Shown here one piece after another: positions 20,490 to 30,464 of a stretch of DNA of 64,000 nt (its first letter is position 1; each line of letters starts with the position of its first letter). The notes beneath the pieces are model-generated. The model did not search any database. It saw nothing but the letters and a program-made list of their open reading frames with translations, and had not been told where the DNA came from. The stretch is from Tetranychus cinnabarinus (taxonomy: Eukaryota; Arthropoda; Arachnida; Trombidiformes; Tetranychidae). The stretch is taken from assembly GCA_022266195.1 (NCBI GenBank), contig WHVY01000004.1, positions 6,217,501 through 6,281,500 on the forward strand. Direction: 5' to 3'. Made by a program: the position numbers and the translations under genes.

Positions 20490-21900
20490 ATGGCCGAGTC
20501 TAATGTTTCTACTATGGTGTTAGATCTGATGGACAACGGAACAACAGATTGGCCTAACACGACAACAACTGAGATACCAAGTAATGGAACTATACCTCAT
20601 GTCATTGATCACTATCATTTCTGTCAATGGATTTTGTATCGTGATGTTTCTCAGACAAGGTAAATATCATAAACAGATGTAAATTAAATAAGATTCTGAA
20701 CCAATGTAAAAAAATTCCAAAATTTTCTTTCTTATTTCATTTTCAGGATCAGGTTATGGGATCTCTTGATTGCTTTACCTAATCTGTGTTTCTTCATCTT
20801 TTTGACGATTAAATTCAAGAGTACCAGAATCCGATTACGAGCCTCAACCTCACCAGTAATGTTCACCTTTTACGTCCTTGTGTGTCTCAATGTCACAGTC
20901 AGTCTAATCAGATGTGTTCTTGCTATGACCGTCAATGCAACAACCTCAACTGGTTCCAGTTTGGACATATTATTTTGGATACTAGTCCGTTTCTTTCTTC
21001 TCTCTACCGAGATTTCCATTGTTGTATTTTGTCTTGCTTTTGGCCACCTTGACAGTCACACCTCTATCAAAAGAGTTTTAATTGTCACATCTCTGGTCTC
21101 CTTTGCATATTCATCCATTCAGGGCACACTTGAATTGATTGCTCCAGATGAAAATTTTTATATGCCTGAATCAAACTATCAGCTTTTTGGACACGGAGGG
21201 ATGGTTTTTTGGTCATGTACTTGTGCAATAATTAGTTTTGTTTATCTAGTTGTTACTATCCTTCCATGGACATCGTGCCGAAATAGAATTATTTTACCAG
21301 GTTGGTTTCGTTTATGAATGAATCTTAGTCAACCATTAACTCCTTTTTATCAATATATCTTCTGATCAGTGTAAACTGAACAATGAATTCTCTAGAAGTT
21401 TGTTCACCAAAATCTGATATTAACTTATCTCTCTTTTGTTTTTTACAGGGAAACCCTCTTTCTATGTTTATACATTTATTCTGTTTCTTCTCAATCTTGT
21501 CCAAACCATTGGAAGCATTTTATACCACAATCATCAAATTGTTGGCATCTGTATTGTAGATATAACTACCTACCTTTATTACACTCTATTCACTCCACTA
21601 GTTTATTGGACTTTCCTGGCTTCATTTTTCTCTTATACCAAATCTCTCATGTTTTCTTACAAGCCTCAAATTGATGACGGACTGGACGATAATGCCATTA
21701 ATTCAGGAATGGGACCTTCATCTAATCCCCAAATATCCCATCAACTGTCTTGCTCATCCATCCGAACCGATGGATCAGATTTCATTTATCAACAAAAGTT
21801 AACAGATCCGACGTCTTCAGAAGTCAGAATTGGCGATGTAAAGTTATCTTTCTATGAATCATCTCTTTCCCCTGACTCAATTCAATCTATTAACAGTTAA
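20490..21900 (+). CDS. TPRA1: TPRA1 seven-transmembrane protein
   Basis: Three exons, 20490-20659, 20747-21300 and 21449-21900, give 391 residues with both joins in frame. The N terminus has several N-glycosylation sequons (NVS, NGT, NTT) before FCQWILYRDVSQTRIRLWDL, followed by seven hydrophobic segments. Strong matches to vertebrate TPRA1 (GPR175/TPRA40): ITFYILV-like block (MFTFYVLVCLNV), FFLLSTEISIVVFCLAFGHL, SIKRVL, QGTLELI, GHGG.FW, RIILPGKPSFYVYTFI and DITTYLYYTLFTPLVY. The family is an orphan 7TM protein of endomembranes or plasma membrane linked to Hedgehog/cAMP modulation in vertebrates. The C-terminal tail is Ser/Thr-rich. Copies of its last exon and 3' flank are scattered through 27.86-28.74 kb. 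Confidence 0.93.
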
Positions 21901-22380
21901 CTAATTGCTTGACCCTTTTTTTAAAGAAATTGTCTTTTCTATTTATTAAAACATTTATCTAAAACATTACATTGACTTATTCTGTAACTATAACTGAACA
22001 GGGTAGGCATGAGAGATACACAGTGCTTCCGGGTTGATTTGTTCCTTGTGCTGAATACTCTTTGAGAAAGTTTTGCGTTGAAAATGTGTAGTCTGCTTAT
22101 CTATGAAAGAAGTATAATGCGAGCGCAAAAATTTCGAGCATATTTTCAAATATACTGCCAAAAAGCAAATTCATTTAAATCTTTAAAGAGATTAACGGAT
22201 TAAGAGATTATTATTCTGACCATTTGGTGGCGCTTATTGTTTATTTGTCATTTGTCATTTGTACACAAGTCTTGTATTGTCTTAAAATCGTCTTTAAAAA
22301 GTTGTTCCATTTTCGCCGAGTAAATAAAAAAGTGTATTTTTTTAATTTGACTACTTTGAAAGTATTTTTAAAGTTACATC
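21901..22380. other. Intergenic TPRA1-Argonaute
   Basis: 480 bases holding the TPRA1 3' end and the Argonaute promoter and leader. Positions about 21905-22075 (string cagtgcttccgggttgattt) recur in diverged form at 28573-28735. No other gene is seen. Confidence 0.5.
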
Positions 22381-25300
22381 ATGTTTTCAATGAACAATAC
22401 GAAAAAATTTCGACCGGATCTGGACCAGGCAATCAATCAACCATCAAGTTTTGATCGCAAGATAAGTTTAATTACCAATCATTATCATTTGGACATTCCG
22501 AGGTGTGTTGTCTACCACTACGATGTAAAGATTGAACATGGATGGTTTTCTAATAATCAATTTCACGAATCCTTTGGTACTTTAGACAAATCTACAAGGA
22601 TCTATTCTGACCGAAGTTCGGAAATTATGTGCAAATATATCTCACAAAATCAGTCTATTGGAGGATTGTTTTATGAAGAAAATCGGACCACATGGTAAGT
22701 AGTTTGAATGTCAAAAAGTAAACTAAATTTCAATACTAATTATAAAACTACTTTTTTCATTACAGTTTATTACCAGTTTTTGATGGTAAGCAAAACCTGT
22801 ACACTGTTCGTCCAATACCAACATTAGGAGTAACAAAAGCGAACGAGAGAACCGACTACGTAAAATTAGAAGAAGCATCAAAATTTGGGTTTCGTGTTAA
22901 AATTCGATTCGCAAAGGAAGTTGATTTTGGAGCTCTGTCAGACTACATAAACGATTCAAGATCTCTAAGGAATGCCGATTGGTACAAAAGAATACCCCAT
23001 GATGCAGTCAGAGCATTGGACATAATTCTTCGGACAAGTTCTTCAATAAACCACATTCCCTTAGGAAATTGCATTTTCCCTAAATCGGAAAATGCTGTTC
23101 CAGTGAACATAGGCCGTGGAAAGCAAGTCATCAGTGGTCACTATCAAAGCATCAGACCAACAGCGAGTGGACTTTCACTTATTATTGACAAAAGCTCTAC
23201 AACGTTTTACAAAGCCTGTGATTTAGTTGACTTCATTAGACTGCTAATCAAAGATTTGCCTGTAACTAAACCTAGCAATCGTAATATGGATCCATTGGCT
23301 TCCATAAGTTTGGCATCAAAAGGAGCAGCAAGTTTGGTGGAGAAAAATCTACAGCTAATCGAGAAGGAAATACAAGGTTTGGCCATCGAAGTAACTCACA
23401 CGCCACAAAAAATGAAATTTAAACTCAGAGGATTTACTCGGACATCTGTTAAAGAAACGTATTTCACTCGTACAGTTGATAATCTGGAAGAGAAAATTTC
23501 AGTTTTTGATTTTTTCATGGAAAAATATAACTTCAGACCAAATTATCTCAACTTACCATGTGTAATTGTAGGCAATGTCAAAAGGCCTTCCTATCTACCA
23601 CTGGAAGTCTGTCAATTGGTAAAAAATCAAAAGACCAAAAAGTTGAACCAAAAGGAAATCACATCGTTCATAAAGACATCTTCACAAGATTGTGACAAAA
23701 GATTCGATTCTATAAATGAAGGCGCACGGATAATCAAAAAGGACAACATTAACTATCTAAGTGAATTTAGTTTAGACTTGTCCGAGAAACCAATTAAAGT
23801 CGAAGGTGTTTGTTTGGATAAACCAAAAGTATATTACAAAGACAATTATTTTACCCCTGAAGTTGGAAAGTGGAACATTTGTGACAAAAAGATAATCAAA
23901 GGATGCAAAGTGTCTGACAAACGTTGGTTTATTGTCAATCTATCCAGGCTGGAGGTCGATATAGTTAAACAATTTGGAGCAACTTTAAGAGCTTTCAGTA
24001 ATGATAAAGGTGCGACAATTGGTGAACCTGAATACTGGAATGCTGGTTATACTGTGGATTATGATTGTAAAGCAGTCGAGAGAATTTTAAGATCAATTTA
24101 TGATAAATATCATAGCAGACAGATCAGTCTACCTAGTTTGATCATGTTTATAATTACTCGTACCAAAGATGACAGTGTTTACCATGAGATTAAACAATAT
24201 GGTGATGTCAAGTATGGTTTCAACACTCAATGTATTCTGGAATCCAATGTTAAAAGTGTACTTCATGAGAAAGGATTTTTTCTGTTATCAAATGTTTTTT
24301 TAAAAATGAACGCTAAACTTGGTGGAGTGAACAATATCATCAGTGAAGATGGCCCATCAAATATTATTGGTAAAAAGTCAACCATCATTATGGGTGCCGA
24401 CGTAACTCATCCAACGGAGAAAATGTCCTATTCTATCGCAGCGTGTGTGGCAAGCTTTGACCAGGACCAAACTAAATATGCAGCAACGGTTCGTCTACAG
24501 AAGAGATCGAATGAGGAAATAATCCAAGACCTGCCCGATATGGTTTACGAGTTATTGAAGACTTACGTGAAGAGAAGTGATTCTGGAGTCAGGGTTCAAG
24601 ACGTTTTACCAGAAAATCTCATATTTTATCGTGATGGTGTCAGTGATGGTAAGTAATTTAACTTTCAATTCAGTTTCACAAACCAATCTATAACTTGGGT
24701 ATCAGATATTATCAGAAATTTTGAAAAAGTTGGACAACCAAAACATTGTCAAGCATATTGACTTTCAATCAGATGAAACTTGTTAAGAAATCGAATCTGA
24801 ATGAGTCAATCTCGTCCAGTTCTATTTCGATCTCTTCATTGTATTTTACTAAAAAGTGAACCACACAAGATGTTTAGAACCGATTTGAATGAGATTATGA
24901 GTAATGAAAAACCTTGAAAAACAAATGGCGATCGAAGTTTCAACTCTGACCTCGCTTTACTAGAAAACTGTCCATCGTATGAGTTATTTACTGGTGTCAA
25001 TGGGCTCAGTTTTTAAGTGCCTACAAACCCACCAAATTTCAACTCAAATGTTTTAACTCAAATTTTCGAGCCTTTAGCCATAATTTTTTCAAGTTTAACC
25101 AGAAAATTGGTTTATTTACCAAGAAATGGGTTGAGATGAGTTTAGTTTGTTGAATAAGTTGTTGCTCGTACATTTAAAGCTCAAAAATTATAAATCGTCT
25201 AATGGAAATTTATTTAGCTGAATTGAATCATTAATAAGTAAAGCATTAGATTGGTGAAAGAATAATTATTGTAAATGCTGTCATTATCGAAAAATTAATG

Positions 25301-28300
25301 TTCAAAGTTTTAAGGCCAATGGCCAATATCAAGGGAACTAACTAAAAATTTAAAAAATTATTCAATGCATTATGTCATTTCTATCGACAAATAAAAAGTT
25401 TTAGATCTCCAACCAATATGGTCCCCGAGAATGATCATTTAAACTGAAGATCAAACTTATCTGTTTCACAAAATAAATTTGCATTTTCTGGTTTACCTTT
25501 AAAAGTTTCATCATTAAAGAGCGTTTGATGAAAAAATCTTCCATAATTTAAAAGGCGATCGAAGTTTCAACTTCGATATCCATTTTCTCGATAACTATTG
25601 CGCATAGAAATTAACAATTGAAGAAAGTGCCGTTTAGTTTTACTTTCAACAATAACCATAATTAGAATAAATATTTAAATCTGGATCACATTTAGCACGA
25701 ACAATTGTATCAACTCCAGCAAGTTTAGCCAATAACCACCAATTGCTACTTTTGACAAGTGATTGTGACTCTCTCAAAGCATTAAATTTTTGATCAGAAT
25801 AAACTTCATTTCCTCAAATGGTTTATCAAGTTCTTTTTCACTGTCAAGACAATGAATTATCCGATGAGACCCAATCTTTGAGTGTAAATTAATTCAATTT
25901 TCGTTCTCTCTTTCTCTCTTTTTATTCTCTCTTACTTCTTTCTTTCTTATGATATTTGCATGATTTTAATGCAGAACAAAAACAAACAATTTTAGATGAA
26001 ATAAATCTGAATTGAGCCGATGATGAATTTGAATAAATTTCTCAATATCTTTTTTTCACTTTCAGAATCCAAATGTCTTCTTGAAATAAAGTTCATCCAA
26101 TGAAAATTGATTCTCACTAACCAAAATATAATAATGACTCGGTTTTGATGTTTCCTGTTGGACAAAAAAGAGTTAATTATGAGACAAATATCTTTCATTG
26201 GCTATAATTTACTTACCACTGAACTGGGTTTGTGCTGACAATTTTATTAGTAACCAAAGTGCCAGATGGGACATTTTTCGCTCTACCTTCACAATCATCT
26301 GCATTTTCTGGTTTAATTCGAGTGTGGTGACGCTTCTGGACAACAATGAATGTTATTTTGGGACGATATGGTTTTCTCAACTTGTATTTTGCTGTGATTC
26401 GCTCAAAAGCATCATCCATCGTTGAAATCTCCTTCTCAATTACCGTTGCAAATTGACCTGCAAAATAATAAAATTAGAAAAAAAGTTGGTTCTTCGTTAA
26501 TTCCTACTCTATTATTTACTTCATTTTGAATGTAAAATACTTCAATATGCAAAACCATCAACTATTATATTTAGTTCTCTCTTTCTTTTCTCTTTCTTTT
26601 CAGTTTTGCTCGCAAGATAAGTTTAATTACCAATCATTATCATTTGGACATTCCGTGGTGTGTTGTCTACCACTACGACGTAAAGATTGAACATGGATGG
26701 TTTTCTAATAATCAATTCCACGAATCCTTTGGTACTTTAGACAAATCTACAAGGATCTATTCTGATCGAAGTTCGGAAATTATGTGCAAATATATCTCAC
26801 AAAATCAGTCAATTGGAGGATTGTTTTATGAAGAAAATCGTACCACATGGTAAGTAGTTTGAATGTCAAAAAGTAAACTCAATTTCAATACTAATTATAA
26901 AACTACTTTATTCATTTCAGTTTGTTACCAGTTTTTGATGGTAAGCAAAACCTTTACACTGTTCGTCCAATACCAACATTAGGAGTAACAAAGGCGAACG
27001 AGAGAACCGACTACGTAAAATTGGAAGAAGCATCAAAATTTGGGTTCCGTGTTAAAATTCGATTCGCAAAGAAAGTTGATTTTGGAGCTCTGTCAGACTA
27101 CATAAACGATTCAAGATGCCGATTGGTAAAAAAATTTCCTTCTCTCTTTCTATTTGATTCTTCTCTCTTTCTCTCGATATTTTTTAATTTCTAACTTTTA
27201 CTTCACAAATCTAGCAATCATTATATGGATTTGTGGAATTCATAAGACTGCTAATCAAAGATTTGCCTGTAACTAAACCTAGCAATCGTAATATGGATCC
27301 ATTGGCTTCCATAAGTTTGGCATCAAAAGGAGCAGCAAGTTTGGTGGAGAAAAATCTACAGCTAATCGAGAAGGAAATACAAGGTTTGGCCATCGAAGTA
27401 ACTCACACGCCACAAAAAATGAAATTTAAACTCAGAGGATTTACTCGGACATCTGTTAAAGAAACGTATTTCACTCGTACAGTTGATAATCTGGAAGAGA
27501 AAATTTCAGTTTTTGATTTTTTCATGGAAAAATATAACTTCAAGCCAAATTATCTCAACTTACCATGTGTAATTGTAGGCAATGTCAAAAGGCCTTCCTA
27601 TCTACCACTGGAAGTCTGTCAATTGGTAAAAAATCAAAAGACCAAAAAGTTGAATCAAAAGGAAATCACATCGTTTATAAAGACATCTTCACAAGATTGT
27701 GACAAAAGATTCGATTCTATAAATGAAGGCGCACGGATAATCAAAAACCTTGGGTTATTGTCAATCCATCCAGGTTTGCTTTCTTCTCTCTTTCTTTTTC
27801 ATTTCTTCTCTCTTTCTATCAATTTCATTCTTCCTTTTAATTTATTCTCTCTTTCTTTATTACACTCTATTCACTCCACTAGTTTATTGGACTTTCCTGG
27901 CTTCATTTTTCTCATACGGCGTTTGATGACGGACTGGCCGATAATGCCATTAATTCAGGAATGGGACCTTCATCTAATCCCCAAATATCCCATCAACTGT
28001 CTTGCTCATCCATCCGAACCGATGGATCAGATTTCATTTATCAACAAAAGTTAACAGATCCGACGTCTTCAGAAGTCAGAATTGGCGATGTAAAGTTATC
28101 TTTCTATGAATCATCTCTTTCCCCTGACTCAATTCAATCTATTAACAGTTAACTAATTGCTTGACCCTTTTTTAAAGAAATTGTCTTTTCTATTTATTAA
28201 AACATTTACCATATAATCATGTTATCGATGTAATATTTTCTATAATTCATCGCTTTTTCCTGAATCAATTAAATCTATAATGAGTTAACTACTATAATTT

Positions 28301-29495
28301 CAGTTTGCTTCGAAATGAGTTCGTTCGTTACTGAAAATATTATAATCACTGCGCATGCGTTAAATCAGAAAAATAAAGTTCCAATTTTCAAGTTATATTC
28401 GTAGTCGTTAGGTTCAATTTTAGGAAACAATTCATAAAATTAAATGCATTCTTTATTAACTGGCAAAAAAAGCTTAAAGTAAACATTTCAATAGCTTATT
28501 ATGGGAATAAAAGTACTTTTAAACGAGCGAGCACATTTTGAAGCACTGTGACATTATGTTCGCAAATACGGTAGTTGCTTGACCTTTTTTAAAAAATTGT
28601 CTTTGCTATTTATTAAAAAATTTATCTAAAATATTACATTGTCTTGTTTTGTAACTATAACTGAATGAGGTAAGCAGGAGAGATACACAGCGCTTCCGGG
28701 TTGACTAGTTCTTTGAGCTGAATGCTCTTTGAGAAAAGTTCACAAAAGATAATAGTTTAGGGTTTTGCATATTGAAGTATTTTACATTCAAAATGAAGTA
28801 AATAATAGAGTAGGAATTAACGAAGAACCAACTTTTTTTTCTAATTTTATTATTTTGCAGGTCAATTTGCAACGGTAATTGAGAAGGAGATTTCAACGAT
28901 GGATGATGCTTTTGAGCGAATCACAGCAAAATACAAGTTGAGAAAACCATATCGTCCCAAAATAACATTCATTGTTGTCCAGAAGCGTCACCACACTCGA
29001 ATTAAACCAGAAAATGCTGATGATTGTGAAGGTAGAGCGAAAAATGTCCCATCTGGCACTTTGGTTACTAATAAAATTGTCAGCACAAACAATGGATCTG
29101 ATTTTTTCCTTTGTAGTCAATCCAGTTCAGTGGTAAGTAAATTAATAGCCAATGAAAGGAATTTGTTTCATAATTAACTTTTTTTTATCCAACAGGGAAC
29201 ATCAAAACCGAGCCATTATTATATTTTGGTTAATGAGAATCAATTTTCATTGGATGAACTTTATCGTTTGACTTTCAACCTTTGCCACATCTATGCTAAA
29301 TGCACTCGAACAATAAGCATACCAGCGCCAGTTCAATATGCCCATCTTGCCGCATTCCGAGCACGTCAACATTTGGTCAATATTGAGCGAAACAGTTCGA
29401 GAAGAAGACACTTGGATTCTGAAAGTGAAAAAAAAGAGATTGAGAAAAGTATTCAAATTCATCATCGGCTCAATTCAGATTTTTATTTCATCTAA
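22381..29495 (+). CDS. AGO: Argonaute-clade Argonaute, exons split by a 4.2 kb rearranged interval
   Basis: Proposed exons 22381-22694, 22766-24648, 28861-29132 and 29196-29495: 922 residues, all joins in frame. The order is N domain (CVVYHYDVKIEHGWF, VFDGKQNLYTV), L1 (GHYQSIRPTASGLSLIID), PAZ ending at LPLEVCQLVKNQKTKKL (about residue 382), MID, then PIWI. The PIWI DEDH slicer set is complete if these exons are joined: Asp in GADVTHP (about 649), Glu in NEEIIQDL (about 688), Asp in FYRDGV (about 727) and His in FRARQHL (about 882). QKRHHTR and SIPAPVQYAHL are AGO, not PIWI-clade, signatures. Slicer-competent AGOs load siRNA or miRNA. The third intron (24649-28860) contains rearranged AGO, TPRA1 and DXO-like pieces, so splicing across it is inferred; the locus could be two broken copies. 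No other candidate ending for the first two exons was found. Confidence 0.78.
24900..25640. repeat. DXO-array dispersed repeat inside the Argonaute interval
   Basis: Carries the same strings as the repeat at 1-1060 and 2809-3888: ggcgatcgaagtttcaac (twice, about 24928 and 25556), ttaaggccaatggccaatat near 25320 and gaaaaaatcttccata near 25530. Two partial copies seem to be joined. Orientation is the same as in the array. Confidence 0.7.
25678..25885 (-). pseudogene. Antisense fragment of a DXO-like subtype-A gene
   Basis: The reverse complement reads through the subtype-A central block: attgggtctcatcggataat, gaactgataaaccatttgag-like sequence, tggtggttattggctaaact and gctggagttgatacaattgt, matching 2219-2445 of gene A1. 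One deletion of about 18 bases removes the LDC codons and another base loss changes frame. It lies on the minus strand, so a transcript of the Argonaute locus would carry antisense DXO-like sequence of about 200 bases. Confidence 0.85.
25985..26565 (-). pseudogene. Inverted copy of the Argonaute last two exons
   Basis: Minus-strand copy of about 28756-29495: intron end, the exon beginning FATVIEKEIS..MDDAFERI and running through VVQKRHHTR, then the last exon. It has two deletions: about 30 bases before the exon donor (STN joined to PVQW) and about 150 bases in the last exon, which remove the block with the catalytic His. Edges at 25985 and 26565 border CT-rich filler. It cannot encode a working PIWI end but remains highly similar to the plus-strand exons 2.2-3 kb downstream. 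Confidence 0.88.
26600..27780 (+). pseudogene. Decayed direct copy of the Argonaute first two exons
   Basis: Starts inside exon 1 at the codons for RKISLITNHYH and follows 22457-22960 including the first intron. An 11-base deletion at about 27118 shifts the frame (SRCRLVKK), then CT-rich filler replaces the equivalent of 22990-23240. Homology resumes at RLLIKDLPVTKPSNR, covers PAZ, and ends with a roughly 180-base deletion after EGARIIK near 27750. No MID or PIWI part. The retained parts are nearly identical to the parent, so the duplication is recent. Confidence 0.88.
27860..28151 (+). pseudogene. Copy of the TPRA1 last exon
   Basis: Matches 21572-21900: ttattggactttcctggctt, then a deletion over the SYTKSLMFSYK codons, then GMGPSSNPQISHQLSCSS to the natural stop. 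It is fused to the Argonaute copy through CT-rich filler. Immediate downstream bases also match the TPRA1 3' flank to about 28207. Confidence 0.88.
28230..28740. repeat. Further diverged copies of the TPRA1 3' end and flank
   Basis: About 28245-28295 (cctgaatcaattaaatctat) is a diverged copy of the last TPRA1 codons; 28573-28735 (cgcttccgggttgactagtt) is a second copy of the flank at 21905-22075. The break to genuine Argonaute intron sequence is at about 28740. Confidence 0.65.
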
Positions 29496-30464
29496 AATTG
29501 TTTTACCTTTAAGTCCGCCTCAAAAAATAACATAAAAAGTAAAAAGCAAAGGAAGGAAAGAAGAGTTTCTCTGTCTACTTTTATCTTCATCACTTAAAAT
29601 TTATCTGAGCTCCATTCTGAGTCCATCCCTCACTTCCACTATTATTCACACACTTATATCCTCAGCTCTCTTCTCTTTCCCTCTCTTTCCCTCACAAACA
29701 CAACATTTCCCTCTTTCTCTCTCAGGTTCTCCTCAACTCTCTGTCTCCCTCTTCACTTTTTCCCTACTTGCTTGCCACTGTGTTGTTTTTTTTCATGTCT
29801 CCCTCATGATTTTCATTGCAGGTAAAAAAAGGGCCAACAAAAGTGATGATAACTCAGTAGTACCTTAATACCTCTATATATACCGTACACTTATTTATTT
29901 TCAATATCATTTTTCATCCTTATTCATCATCCGTATTTTGTGATCTGTATTTCCATTTCTGTTCATGTTATGCAAGTACCTGTTGCAAGAAAAAGATATA
30001 AAGTTGATTAATTGATAGTAAATAAAAGTTTTTCCACTACTTACCTTTCTTTTTGTTCAATTGTGAAACTATCTTATTTAATTTGCTATTATTTTTCGTT
30101 TGTTTAACGTTTAAACGAGCTAAACGCAAAACCAAAATATAGTCAATGCCATTGGCAGTAAATTTGTTTGCAGTTTCTTCGGCCAACCATTATAAAACAA
30201 GTACGACAATTAACTTGACTTGAAAAAGGACATTTCTTGGATGGTTAAAGAGAAATCTTATCCAGTTGGATTCGCTAATCACCACACAACGCTACTAACA
30301 TCTCAATCCTCCTCATTGTTTCCTACTTTGCTTTGACTTTCTGAAGAAGAAGAAGTAAAGAAGAAACGAAAAAAAAGATTGACTGCCACATTTCTTTCTA
30401 TTAACACCATTATCCTTCATCCTTCCTTTTTGATCGTCCCATTGACAAAATCTAGTTGATGACC
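29496..30464. other. Intergenic Argonaute-MMP
   Basis: About 970 bases. 29640-29770 is strongly CT-rich (ctctctttccctcacaaaca). A TATA-like run (ctatatatacc, about 29873) lies 590 bases before the MMP start and could be a core promoter, unproven. No other gene is seen. Confidence 0.45.
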
